Shown: piece after piece, positions 26,143 through 41,100 of the stretch
Layout of the letters: each line of letters begins with the position of its first letter
How positions within the stretch are numbered: position 1 is the stretch's first letter
Assembly (NCBI GenBank): GCA_034687125.1
Contig: JAQGBZ010000022.1
Location: 351,344-415,343 of the forward strand
DNA length: 64,000 nt
Origin: Neelides folsomi
Taxonomy: Eukaryota > Arthropoda > Collembola > Neelipleona > Neelidae
Direction: 5' to 3'
Position numbers and translations under genes: made by a program
The notes under the pieces: model-generated
What the model was told of the DNA's origin: nothing
The model's input: only the letters and a program-made list of their open reading frames with translations
The model's database searches: none

Positions 26143-29104
26143 TTTTACTATACAAAACGGACACTTTCAATTTCTAATTTTTGGCGCTACAAACACGATG
26201 ATGATTTTCTGTAGTAATTTTGTCCTTGTTTCGAAATTTTGTAACGATGATGACTTGATGGTTTTATTAACTTATTAAGTATTCATAACTATCATACATA
26301 ACCTTTTGTCATTGAAGTCGCCGTCAGTGTCACGCACACATTGTTATGTCAATTTATTTCATTCTCACGTTGCTCATCTTGGATACAAATGGGAGAGTGA
26401 TAAGCTTCTTTAATAAACTTGTATTGTGCATTTACAATTTTACATTACCCAATAAATATCAATGCATGCAGGGGTTTTATATTCGTGTACAAAGCATCAG
26501 AGCGTAAGTTGTTAATTTGTATACACAATTCATAATTTAAGACTTTATTTTATATTAGAAACGTTTTTCGCAAGTCAAACTAATAATTTATCCATTACAA
26601 AAATAATTTGTAAAGGCTTATATAATCTGCTTATTGATATAACATTGAACATATTCCTATTACCTGTGGCATAAAAATGTATTCAAAAGAACCAAGCGTG
26701 CTTTTAATTAAAAAATAGATTTGCAAAAACTTTTAAATTGCCTGTCATGAGATATTATATACAAAATGGCCATGTACTGGATATTACAATAAACATGGCT
26801 AACTTGCGATTAAAGAATTTGTATTTAGGATAACAAATGTTTAGTATTCATTAAAAAATTTTACGAATTTCTTACCAAAGAAAGTTATCACCATCAATTT
26901 AATTATTTTACTAATATTGTACCTATGTTCATCCGCTCAGTTAGCCGAGTTAAGTGGAAGAAATGACAACTAATGACAATAATGAGTTTCTTAACGTCGT
27001 TTAAAGATCTCAATAAATTCTTAATGGATCCTTAAGAATCTGTGTATATACATAATAATCACGTGTAGTACATAGTAGTAGTAGTAGTCATTTTCAGTGA
27101 GGAGTTAATCTGAGTATAAATCTCTTCTTCGTTATTTTCGCATCATTCGTAAAAGCGGCATTAAGGGCCAAGGCCAGGTGTCATAGGGAGATTTGCGCAA
27201 TTTACATTCCCTTCGCTCTGTGCTTTTTAACGCGACTCGAATTTCTCGAACATGTAAGTTTTTAATTCTCTCCGTTCCAACTGCTTAATAGCTAATCAAT
27301 TTTCTTATCACTTTATCAATTACCACCTTCACCCTCTTGATTAAATCGAACAATGATTTGCTTAAAGCAACAATGCATGTAAAGATCTTACAGATTTAAT
27401 CGATATTTTACGCATTCATTTGTGAGTTGTGATGAAGAAGTTGCAAGTCAGCTTTTTTATTATTAATTTACTGAATAAATCTCATTCATTTATTTAAACT
27501 TTTTTTTAAAAAAGTAGATTTTAACATTCTCCGTTTTGATTGAATGACAGTTGTTGATCTAAATAATTTTATATTTTTTATCGTCATATCTGGGTCAATC
27601 AAAGGTGTTAATAATAGATTTGTAAATACCTATTAGATTTCTTTACATGGCTTTATCTATGTAAATACTATACATAGATAGCTACAATATTTATTTATCT
27701 AGTTGTTTTAAGTTATAGAATGGATGAAGTTAGGAATGAAAAGACAAACAATGAGGTAAGGGTTAACATACTGATATTAAACAGTATTAAACAAATTTTT
27801 ATAATGTATACCTAATATTTCATTAATACCTAAATATATTAATTACCTACCTACCGATAACATTATTATCATATTATTAAGACTTTATAAAATAACAAGT
27901 CAACGTTTTAATTCAAGTGAAAACATTACAACATGACATCGACATGATTGTAGAAATACTACTTTAATATATTACCTTACATTTAAAAATAAATCAGTTG
28001 TAGTTGTAACATTTTAAAAAGCTAATGACTGATGATGAAATTTTAAATACTAAATGTATACAAATGAATAAGTATAACAAAAGGAGCCCAATTGAGAATA
28101 AAAGAGTTATTTAATGGCACATTTGTAAATATAATAAAATAAATACACGGATGATGATTCTAACATATTTTTAGCAAAATTGTTTTAAATATTTTAAAAT
28201 AGTTAATTAATTTATATTAGTTATACTAGTCATACATACGGGTAAATGTTTATTAATATAACAGTATTTAGGCGTGTTTGCAAATATATTTGTATTTAGT
28301 ATATAACATTGTTAATTGTGTGTGATGAATGAATGAACCTAATATATTAAAGTAAAATGGAAGGTATACCTACAACATATTATTAATTATTTATAACTTA
28401 TAAATACCTTTATAAATATTTATCTATTTAAGTTTATTTATTATCATGCTATGTTTAGATTTATGTATATTTTAGTCTTAAATATTATCATACCTTATTT
28501 ATATTTATTAATAATATTAATAATATTTTTGAACATTTTTACATTATTATTTACAAAGGTTAAGTTTTGGTTTGTGAATTTTTCATTATTTCTAAACTTT
28601 TTTATACCATATAAAGTAAATAGCGTCAACGTGTTGGTTGAAATATATCATGACTTCATGACAATTAATAACATATATTTTGGAATGAATTTCAGTAAAG
28701 TTATAGGCATAACTATACACTCGTTAAATCACCATTTATCTATAGCACAAACATTAAACATTCTCATTCTATCAAAATTTAAAATCTAGGTAAGATTATT
28801 TATCTTATGATGTAAATATTGCCTTTACATAATATACTCTGTCTTGTAATTATTTAAAATGACGCTTATAGAGTCTTTGGTCTGATTGGTCCCTACATTT
28901 ACCTACTTTCTAACGATTAATAGAAATGTACAATTTTTATGGATAAAATATAACTTTTCGGAAATTATCGCATTCCCGTAACATTGCATATTCACCATGT
29001 GTTGGATTAATCTCGTAGTTAAAAATAATTTAATTTAAAGTTCAACAAGATCTTTTTACTTTTGACCATTTACTACTTAACTACAACAATAACTTGTAAT
29101 TCTC
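26143..29104. other. AT-rich intergenic region
   Basis: Separates the 5' end of the secreted-protein gene from the 3' end of the exchanger gene; both are on the minus strand. Contains a (TAG)5 microsatellite at 27073-27087 and a GC-richer patch near 27130-27300. One plus-strand frame of 112 codons (28451-28789) stands out for such AT-rich DNA and is reported among the findings. No other gene seen. Confidence 0.5.
27073..27087. repeat. (TAG)5 microsatellite
   Basis: Five perfect TAG units in intergenic DNA. Confidence 0.85.
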
Positions 29105-32100
29105 CTATAATCTCACATCGTCATCATGATCTTCCCTTTTATCCCTATTGATAATTTTGACAATTTTAGTACCATTGCTTTGACCTTTTTCATCTTTATT
29201 TTCACTATCTTCGTCATCACTATCTGAACTTTCGTCTTTTTCAATAATCGTAGTCGCATGTAAATCATTTGGCTTGTCGATAATAATTGGAACTTTAATT
29301 TTTGGCTCGTCAATGTTAACAATTGGACTCTCTTCAGTTTCTTCGATTCCTTCTGGAATGGCGACGGTGAGGAATTGTGAACTTCTTCTCACAGGATTTC
29401 CAACAACAGGTCCAATCACAACTGAGGGTCCAAGTCCGTCTTCATTATTTGAGTCGGAGCTTACAGAATGTCGCGGGGAGTCAAGTCGACTTGCTATTGA
29501 ATTTTTCCGTGACGCTATGGAAGTCACTGAATCCCTCTTGAATAAACCATGAACTGGTTGACGATGATTTCCCCTGTCAAGTCCCCCTGAAATGGTAATT
29601 TTAGAACTCATTATTTTTATCCCTGCTTTTCACTTGAAACGTTAAGGTTATTCGAATTAAAAATTAATGAAAATGTTAAACGAAAATGGCTATTGATGAA
29701 AATTGAAATACCTAAATATGTGTTTGTTGGAGACGCGTAAGTCATATAATCTTTGTTGGTAGACCACGCCGGAAATTCATGTTGAGGTAAACTTCCCGAC
29801 TCGTCGTCTCCCTCATCACGCTTCCAAGGAAGAGTTGTCATTGAAGCTGGAGCTAAAATTAATTTTGTAAATTACACTCTTCAAGTACACTATGGGGGCA
29901 TTATAACTTTAAATTATCGGCCATCTGTGAATATATTTTAGAATTTTGTGATTAAAATATACACCGATAGATGGGAGCGAAAATTGTGCGGTTTTGCCCC
30001 AAATTATTTTGAAAAGGATAAAGAATTAAAATATGTTTGGTGCACCATACATATTTTAATTCTTTATCCTTTATCCTATCCACCATGGTGTACATACAAA
30101 TATCATAAATATGTATTTATTACAATATGATGCATGGAGGCATAATTTTATAAGTAGATTAATCAAGATTTTAGGGAAGTAATTACCATCATCATCTCTT
30201 CTTGACATTCTTCTTATGGGCGTAACCCCTGTAAAAACAAACAAGTACAATATAAATTTAATGATTGATCATAAATTATAGCTTGTTTGCTTTAATTACT
30301 CTTGAAGTTAGCGTGTACCAAAATACATACATGTGCGTGTGGTTTTGTGACCGTAATCAGTTAATCAACCTTGATAATGCAATTTCACTTTAGCAATTTT
30401 TAAATGCATAGATAATATAATACTTTCAACCTCTAAAACATGCGAATCTAATATACCTTATATATTTATCATGTTACTTACAATTTAGTCATTTAGCGCA
30501 TCTATTGATTAAGTTAATGTTAATTAACATAAATGTCGACTTATGTGTTTATAAATACAATTCAGCAAACATGTTATTGTTATTTTGTTATTATTCTTGC
30601 GCATTAAAACGTTCCAATCAATTCAAAAGCGGCATTGGTTATAATTGCCAATCATGCGGTTGAGTTATATCCCGGTTCCAGATTGTTTCATTTGGTTAAT
30701 GAAGCCTATTTGAAAATTCTAAACATTGACTTTACTAAATCTAGACGCGTTGTTGTTCGGGAGCACCGCGTTGTTTGGAACACCGTTGATATCTAAACCA
30801 TCTCTCCGCCAAGGCAGAGTCATTTCAGTGAGGGTTGGGACGTCGTCGTAAATGTCACTGAATTTGCTCATCCTTCGCGCCACACTTTTGTGTATGGGGA
30901 CAGAGTTGTGGGGATAGGCGTGTTCCAAGTAAGACTTATTACTCGAAACGCTCGACTGCGACCATCGCCGCTCAGTCCAGTCTTTATTGTAGTCGCCTAA
31001 ACCGTTTCCTTCAGCTAACATTGAACAACATCTTAATACAATTCACTCTCAATACGTATGTTATTAAATTATTTATTTGCTCTATATTGAGGTGAAAAAC
31101 ACTTGACATGAACATAGTTGCATTTTTTGATAATGGAAAGGACATTGAAAAAGACATTAGCACATGATTGTATTAGGAATGGACAAATGTCTCAGACACT
31201 TACTTGACGGAGAACTGGGCCGGCCTTGGCGACCAGCAATAAAATAAATGCTTTTGTCATTTGAACCTCGTTGCATTTTCTCGTCGTCCATCGAGAACCC
31301 TGGGTTGTCATATTCTGCAAAAAAATAACAAGGGGTTTTATTCATAAATTAACCCTCATTTTGACGTTGTTAAATTGGTTTGTTGGTTTTACCTTCTCCA
31401 AATCTCTCATCCTGTTGAAAAAACAAAATGGTTGAAATCAATTCCCAGGCTCAAATTACACAAGTTTTTATATGATAAATTGCCAATAAAACGATCAACT
31501 GACCTTATTAATGTTCCCAGAACGTCTTTGTCTTATATTGTTCTGCTTCAATGCTTTATCGCTCACCATCTTCTTGAAATTCACCTGAGCTTTGTAATTC
31601 ACTTGTTGTTCTGTGCCCAAATCCCTCTCATGAACAGCATGGCGACTGTAGCTGAGCCGACGATGCTATTAAGAAAACAAAGTTTAGCATTGAAGAAAGC
31701 TAAATAGACAGAAGCAGTTACTCTATATATACCGCCTTGGTTCAAAAGTATGCTTATTTTGTTTATTTGTGCTTGGTTTATTACTCTTCGGTATGGCTTG
31801 TAAAGTTCTTCTTCGAGTAAATGGTGGATTTTGGCATCACTCATATCTTTTCGACTGATATTATATTCCAATTCTTGAACATCAAAGTTCCAAGAATCAA
31901 GGTTGTTGGTCGACCTATTTATATTTAAACAATAATAATAAATTAATTTCTTTGAAGAATTTATGTAATTTTAATTGACTCATATTATCTGAATAATTTC
32001 GGATTTTTATATACAGTGTTTCTAATTTTATCAAATAAAATAATTATATTAGTTTATACCCTTCTGTAGCAAAATTTCTATTAGAAGTGAGATTAACGTT

Positions 32101-35100
32101 CCGGAGGAGAGCTGCCATTGATTCGGGGCTCAATTTACTTGGGTTCACATTAGGATTTCTATTCATCATGTCCATAGCGTCTTTCATGGTTAATTTGGCA
32201 TAAGTTTCGATGATTTTTGGTTCCGCTCCCTTCAAGTCTCGTATGAGACATGGACGAATGTAAGAATTGTCAAACTTTTTAAATCTGAAAAAATTAATGA
32301 TGGTTTAGGTTTAATTTTAACCTGTAATTAAATTTTTGAAGGTTAAATTACTTATTTCGAAGGTTATAATGTCCGTATTGTCCAAGTAAACCTTCCATTC
32401 CTGACATCAGATGATCCATTAACTAAAAACACAAAAGATAATAATAGTTAAAAGTAAAGCAATTAAATATAATCCACAATCAAAATCAGCTCATATCATG
32501 AATTATGCTATTATTGAAAATACTCGTTTAACCTCACGAATTAAATATTATTGCATCATTAAAAACATAAATGTAACAGAGCACAACGAAATAAAATAAG
32601 CGTTTATAGGAATACTATACTGAAAACTAACGTTAATTCAACTTTAGAATGAAGCATTAATTAAGTTTACAAGATTCCATTGGCCTTATTGACTTCGTGA
32701 AATTTATTCCTTTATTATGGCTTGCTTACCCTTTCATGGATGCGCTCGTTCATGGTTATTTTCCTCTTCTCGGCCCGTTTCACTTTGAGCCACTGCACTA
32801 GCGGTTTTATAGTGATTCCCTGGCAAGAACAATGTTTAACAATTACTCTTCAATTACCAAATAAATTTTATCTTTTGAAGGCAATTTTGTTCAATTATAT
32901 TTTAACAAGATCCGCCTCAAAAGCATTTAGCAAATATTTCATTCAAACCTGAACAAACACCGTGAAGTAGACGACTGTAATCGTCGTTGAAACAAACATC
33001 TTGAGCAGCTCTTTATTCCCGTTTACGGCTTTCTCTTCAATTAAGAGCACGAGGGCGAAGGCCACAGCGCCTCTCAAACCGCCATAACTCATCACAAACT
33101 GATCGACTCGTCCAAGTTTGTGAAGACGGCAGCGGTTAGCGAAATATGACAAGATTATGACACCTGAAAAATCCAATCGTCCTCTTTGGTTACTTTATTT
33201 AGGTTTTGGTCATTTAAGAGTAAAATTCCTATTATTCGTCTTGTCACTCTTATTTTCATTGTTAAGTATTGCGGTGGACTTACCAAAGATTCTGTAGATA
33301 GAACAGAAAGTGATTGTGGCTACAATGAACCAAATGTTCCAATTATGATCATCATGAATTGTACTCACTCCTAGGAACATAAAAATAATCGTCTCGGAAG
33401 AACTGCTCAGCATCTTCATGGCGTATTTGACAGTCGTGTGGGATTTGTGACTTATGTTCGCCTCTACATAGTTTTTCATTGTTATCCCACAAAATGTAAT
33501 CCTAAAAATGATTGATTGATAATCAATTAGTTGATTTTAATTTGTAAAATGAATGATTGGTTTTGGAATTGGTTTTCAAACGTGACTACTTAAAGTTAGA
33601 CCATTTTTCAAACCAATAATACCAATGTTAAAATATGAGGAGGAGGCCATTTGAAAGTTTACGAAAAAGGTGTGAATAACACATTATTAAATGTTTATTC
33701 AACGAATATTGCAAATCCTGCAATTTTCACTTTTTGAGTCTTTTGATCTTGAACTCAATATTGCAGTTTGAGAGGATCAAAGTGGGGGAGAAAAATAATA
33801 AATAACACACAAGTGGAAGTGGAAAACTTACGCCAGGATTCCGCTCATGTGGAAAGTTTCTGCACAGAGATATGACAGATAGGCCATGACGAAAATAAAA
33901 ATTGGCTCAATCACACGAACGTTATTTGTAAATCGGGTAACAAACCCGGTAAGGAATCCCCAAATTATTCCAATCAGCGTCCCTCCAAGGGCCACCACCG
34001 GGAAACTTGTAATGCCCTTCACAACTTCCACAACCGTCACTTTGTCAGCCCCCATTGTGGCATATTCTTCAAACATGTGATAAAGTACCTTAAAAAATCA
34101 AAAATCATAATTAATTTAAATACAATAGAATTTTTCAATTGGTTTATTATTTGGCGCCAACTACTGACCAACTATTTCACTATAATCATTCAGCATCAAC
34201 TAATCTTTAGAAATCATCTTTAATTTCAATTCTAAAAGAGTCACACTGAAGGAAATTGCCAATCAATTAATTGAATATGCATCCAGAATTTTAATGAGTT
34301 CTGCCAAAGTAAAACTATGTATAAGTATGGAATTTCTAAGAAGTTGATGTATAGATTAACAATTAACTAGAGAGATAAGAAAGCTATGATGACTACCAAA
34401 TATAATATACCTATAATGTGAATGCTAATTATTACTCTTCAACGAACATTTGTTTGGACAAGAATAAATATAATTGAAGATTGAACGCAAATGACTTTGA
34501 CAACTTTGAGATTTCTCCTCTCATGCATTATGTTCAGGCCGAAATAAAAAATGTTATTGCGACTTTTTTGTGTGATGGATCTATTCAGTTATATAGTCAG
34601 AGCCATTGTCAACACTTTAAAACTTAAGCTTCACGGAGAATGAAACATTATTCACCTTCTCAAAATTGCGTAACTCTCAATCATTTAACTAGCCAGTCAT
34701 TGGAGTTAACTACAACGTACGAAATTTACGAAGGTAGGACGAATGTCTTTTATTCAGATAAGACGTACTTGTCTGTGTACTTGTAGAGTTCGTTTCTTGC
34801 AGGTGAATCTCAATGCCATTGCCAGAAACTTGAGAAATCCCATTTTCCTCTTCAAGACTATTCACATTAAAGTCCATTAGAGCACCAGTTAAAAGTTTCC
34901 AATGAGGTGCTTGGAAGACTTGAAGTGCAATGTTGGCGTTAAAGAAGCCCGTGAACTTAGGAATGGATTTTAAAGGTAAATGATACAAAGAATGATTTCT
35001 ATTATCCTATTAACCATCTTCGTATATATGAACTCAATTCTCAAGACGCTAAAAATGAGGAAGGCAAAACTTGTTCATCTTATTATGCAAATCTTTAATA

Positions 35101-38100
35101 TGTACTTACAACAGTAACGGCGTCATTGAGAAGCGATTCACCAAATACTACAATGTAAAGAATCTCATTGACGTGAATTTCTTCAAATACGGCCAGAACG
35201 GCGACCGGATCTACAGCAGAAACAAGGGCGCTGAAGAGAAGAGTTTGTAGAAGTGGAAGATCAATTCCAAAAAGATTCGTAAGGCCCAAACCCCAAAGTG
35301 ATAAACCTGAGAAAGCAAACAAACAATTAACACGCTATTTGCATTTAATTTAAAGTATACGAAGTAAAAAATAGAAAATGAATATGCAAAGAAGCATTTA
35401 AGGTTTTTTAATTTTGTATTTAATTAATAATTCATGATACGCGCTTAATGCAATTGTGTCTAAAAATAGTAATTATGTTTGTATTAATTTTTGGTTGAAT
35501 TCTATTGGTATTATCAAATATGGCATCAATCATTATTATACAATCATTTGATTAAATTGAATACCTATTGTGAATGTGTTCCAGAGAGTTCCGATCACAG
35601 CGAATAAAAGGATTGTTCCAAGATTGTTAAAAAACAAGCGATTTGGCATGAAGTAGCCAGCGTCAAGGATAATCGGCGGCAGCATGTAAAAGAAAAACGT
35701 TTTTGGCGTCAGTGGCGACACGTGGACCGAGTTGGTGTGGAAGAGGAGAAGACCAATTATAACTCCGACGACGATGAGAAGACATGATTCCGGAAATATA
35801 TGTGAGAGCTTTGGAGCCATGTGAAAACCTGAAAAATTATTATGATATTAAAAAAATCATCCATAATTACTAGAATTTCGATTGAACCGTAATTGAAGAA
35901 TTAAAATGTTAAGTTGGTGTTTATCTTCAGTATTTATACTTTTTAAAGTAGATTATTTAAATTAAATAATTACATAAGCAGTAGAGGTCCATTAAGAAAA
36001 GATAAAAACAACGGTTTACTATTAATGAACCTTATAAACAAATAATTTTTCCAAATTAATTATGGTTTAGTCATTTTTGGAAGACTTGTGATGAATTGCT
36101 CATGAATATATATTTCAATGTAACATGTTCTTTTATATCTAAATTAACTTTCCAATTATTAAAAATTTCCTTTTCCCATTAACCCAGATTCTGATTCCTC
36201 TCTGTAATTTGCATCTTTTACATTTTTAATGTACCAGTGAAAGGATAATTTATGCATTGTAATATTTTACATAACTCTTCAAATTCTAATCTAAGCGTAT
36301 GCATTCTTCAATATATTGTAAGATAAACTTATTCAGAGAGTCCTTAAAAAGCTGCACAAATAGCGAGGTTCCCAATCACCGCTGTTGATTTATCGAATTT
36401 CAATCTTCGCTTGATAATAGAATATCTGATCTATGCTCCACCACTTACTACTAATATTGTATTCTCCCCTATCGGAACTTGTTCGAAGAAGCGGATAACT
36501 TTATGGATAATGAGTGAGAATAGGTCATGGTGCACTTAACCCACATTATCTTCATAGAACATATTTGAAGAAAAATTTGTTCATTTGGTTTGTGTGTGTG
36601 AATGTATGTGATCTCTCTTGGACAGTTTCATGATTTGATGGGTGATAATTTGGCCAAGGTGATCAACTTATGGAGGAGTCGCCGACTCATTGACCACTGC
36701 TGTTATTCTATGAATGTTCATTCATCGTCACGACTGAAGTTCCTCCTTCAGTCATTCGCCTTCCAACTCTATATTTGCCCTGCTTTCCATGACACATTCA
36801 CGTCTGTTTTGAAGCAGGTCCCGGAGAATAAGAAAGTCCAATTAAGAGCTAATTAATTTCCAAATCAAAACTCATGTCAGGTGTTAATCTCTTTGCTTTA
36901 GGATTCTTCCCTTTGAGGTTCTTCCGACCAGAATCGGATTTTACTTAATTAGATCAATATGTGCCAGTGCAAATATCAGTTTTTTCCCTAAGTGTATTGA
37001 TCGACCTCAATTACATAGGCATTAATGCATTATTATAGACATTAGATACGATTGCATTCTCTTGAATACTCCATTTACATTATAGAGCAATATCAACTGG
37101 ACTAAACTGCCTTTGAGATTAAATAACATATACAGGGTTTTTTAAATCAGTAATATCTTTTTTATTCAGTAACCGAATTTCATAAAAATTAGCAGATACA
37201 TACCTTATATATCATGTTATATAAAAATAAGCTTTAACTTGTCAATTGAGACCCATTAACTTTGATGAACCTTCTCCTCTTTACTTAAACGGCGTTGTTT
37301 ACCCATTTTTAAAGTTGGAGATAAATGAGAAAGTTGAAAAGCGAAAAGCAGGGAGACTCAAAGAAAAGTAGCTGTCGTTTATTTAGGGTTTGAAAATTTC
37401 AGTTTATAGTTTGCCATATAATATATTGTATTCCCCATCTTATGAATATCTTAATATTATTTTATCATTAACCATCTCAGTTATTATCGATTTAAAAAAA
37501 CCTATCGACTACTGGGCCACTCTGTAAAATATACCATAATATAATAATTACTAATACAGTATATAGCAATCCATACCTGTATGTTATTTAATCTGTATTA
37601 TAGAAATTGGGTTTTCAGAATTGTGTAAGTAAATGCTAACAAAACAGGGAGCAATTAGTATAAAAGCTTCTATTTTGTGTTCCTTTTTGATTAAACATAA
37701 TTTCATGTTCATTTAAGTGATCGATCATCAATTGATTCAATGGACTGATTAACTGAACAATATAACTAATAAATGACAAAATAAAATATATTAATTTCAA
37801 TGGTTTTCGTGTGAACACGGGTGGGTTAACTCGAATTACAGGGTGTTTGATAAATTTGTTAGACATTATAAGAGTAAAGGGAGTGTAAATAATTGAAAGC
37901 CGATGGTGATTAGTGATTCATGAGTGGGAAAGAGACAGAGAGAAACTTGGCAATTTACTCACACGAGGTCATATGAAAGAATAGGACAAGCTATGTATGT
38001 CTTTTTATTATTAAACAGTAATGAAATTGAAACGATGATAAATGAAGATAGGGAAATGGAAACGGATCTGTAGGATAAAAATGTTATTAGTGGAAGCAAA

Positions 38101-41100
38101 CAATTAACAACAATCCTTTTGTCTTTTGTGTCATGTGTATTTATTACTGTACTTGACTGTCTGTAGCATTTACTTAAGCACCTATTATATTTTATATATT
38201 TATGTAATATCGCACGTATATTTATTATAAGTATTCCAAGTCCTTACTTAATAAAACATATTTTACATGCATAAATAAGACTACACAAAAGTTTGACAGT
38301 CGTCTAATAGCCATTTACATTTTGTTAGTATAATTAAGAATTATATTTTTTTAATAAAGGAAATTTAAGTTTCCATTGAATCGTGGGTTCTTGGAATTTG
38401 ATAATAAAAATTGTTTGATAAAATACAAGAATCTTTATTCTTTAGCTCGCATGGTGTGTGCTAAAATGGGGGTTTTAGGTAATTTAATTGTCTGCTCAAA
38501 GAATCGCTAACATGCAAGTGAAGCAAAGCGTAAACGAAATGTTCGAAGGCCTTCTGAATTCACATAAGTATGGTACTTAAACTTTTATATAAAAATGCTC
38601 ATGCTTTTTTATTTATACGTAGTTAGTTATATTCGTAGTTAGATGTTTGATATTACATACATAGGTAGCTAATACTAATGATACTTTCAATCCTTTTCCC
38701 ATTTATTGAGAACGAGTCGAATCATTTTTCTTCCAAATTCCCAAAGCTTCCTTTATTCCCTTTTATATTTATTACGGCTCGTTAACTTTACTTCTGCTAA
38801 CATTGTATTTTTTTCAATTTAGTTTTAATATCTATAAAAAAATTTACATAAATCTTTAAATCTTTTATTAATCTTTATCAAACTTCTAAGAAATTTCAAA
38901 GTTTTTTCCTCATTTAAAACCAGGTTTTATTGAATATTATGTTGTTTCTACTTGCTTGTATGTACTTCTACTGATGCTTATTAGAGTTATAATGGGCAAT
39001 ACGATATTAATATTTAAAAGTTTAAAACCTGTTGTCCGTCGAAATTATTATAGGTACTACACGAGGATTGGTTTATTCAATATAACTATTTACTCATATA
39101 ATGTATGTGTACATATTGTAGAATAAGAGCTTTTGATGCGGCACGAACTTATTTTTTGACTCTAGTCGAGGCCTTCAGGAAAGAACTCATGAAATTATAT
39201 TTTAAGTAAATTAATTCGAAGTCCAATAAAATTATAATTTTCTATATTTACACACATATCATAATGTACCTTAGTAGGTATGTACACAAGGCTGCAAAAA
39301 CTTTGTATTATTATTATATCATATAATGTGATTGGGTAAATGCGTGTGTACTACCCTATTATGTGATGTACATACTAATCTAAATATTATTGATTAAAAA
39401 TGCATTCAATTAACAAATTATTCTTTATAGTCTGGGCACAAATGATTTGGTAGAGTTAAACCAAATTTGACTTGAGATAAAATTTGATTACCTAATTATT
39501 CTATAAAAGGGAAGTGTTTATAAATCAATGAAGTTATTTGACTCAAGATTTGATCAAAACATTCAATTGCGTGAATCCTTAAAAGGTCATGAGTACATTC
39601 ATGAGTATCATCGTCATTCTATAGAATTAAGTTTACCGTTTAAGCATCGGGAATACGCCCAAAAAACCTTTCTCGATCTTGTTGAATAAAAGTCATACAA
39701 AAATTCATCCATTGGTAGAATTGTGTTACGCAATATAAAAAAATTCATACACCAAAAGTGCGTAAAAATATTGGATATATTCGATTCATGATTAAATATA
39801 ATTGCAGTTCTTTCCAATGTTAGTAATTCAATGAACAGAAAGTGTCATTTCCAATTTTGGTACGTTATGAAGAATCAGCAGAATGAAATGAGAGAGAAAG
39901 GGAAATTGCCTCAAAGCACAAATAAGAGAAACATGATGGTTAAATTCGTTTATACTTAACAATTCATACTCTAAACTACCTACCTAGATAGATTTAAATG
40001 CTCAGCTTGGATTTGACTTTGTGACTTGAACGCGAAATAATGCATATCATGTAACCTTGTTGAAAGAACATTAAGCATTATGATTGAAGGCTTCCGGTAC
40101 TTCTTGATGTCTACGTTATAATAGCAAACTAATCGAGAGAGACTGATGTTGTAAAAAAGAGTCCATGTATCACATTCCTCAGAGTGACTTTGGGGCATAA
40201 GAACCATTTCACTCCTCTTCTTCAAGGATTAAACGACACGTTTACTTTTGTGTCCATATTTTACGCGAAAATAATCACCACTTCAAACTCAATTTAAAAA
40301 CGTACATAAATAATGACTTAAATGAATTAAGCATAAATAGAGGTATACCTAAGACGTATTCATTCCTAAGAAAATTTAATGTTTAGTCAGTTTAGTCATT
40401 TGGGAAAATAATAAAGCTTATTTTTACAAGGTTTAACAATAACATCATACAAATTCGAGGAAATTGTTTGATTTAATTAAGAAGCGAGTAATAAAAATAT
40501 AAACTCTTCCTCTTGAGTTCAAGTGAATGTTTTGGTTAAATTATTTAAACTAATAATATATATTTTATTTAACGAGAATCAAAAACGAGGATAATGTATA
40601 GTAATAACTAATAACTAAACATTCTATCACGCTTTCTTAGGCAAAATTAATAGCTGATGTATATTAACAATAAAAAATAATAAAGGATATCGGGTATGTA
40701 AAAATTCTTATTAAAATTGATATCATGTCAATTACTAGGAATATAAAATTGAACATGTTAAATGATCAGAATGTTCTCGGTTGGTTTATTCACAATCAGC
40801 ATGATCCAATTAGCATACATAGGACAGACATTGTGACTCTCAATCTTCGTTTCTTCAACCCTCAACCGTCTCCTCGCTCAATTCATCATTTGAGTGAATG
40901 AATCAGAAAGGAGTCGATATTAATATTGGTCTCATTGTGCAATGCCCTCAGATCAAAAATGGAGATCTTTATCTCAGAACGGAGAAGGAATTAAAAATCT
41001 TTTCTGCTCAATCTGAGCTCCTGAAAAGGGCCGCTCATTACTAAATGAAAATCAAACTCAAAGTATTAATATTTAATAACATTTCCTTGCTCTGATGTGG

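Noticed and set aside
37131-37850. Two ACAGGGT strings resembling transposon ends
   Set aside because: They are in the same orientation and the sequence between them encodes nothing transposase-like, so they do not define an element.
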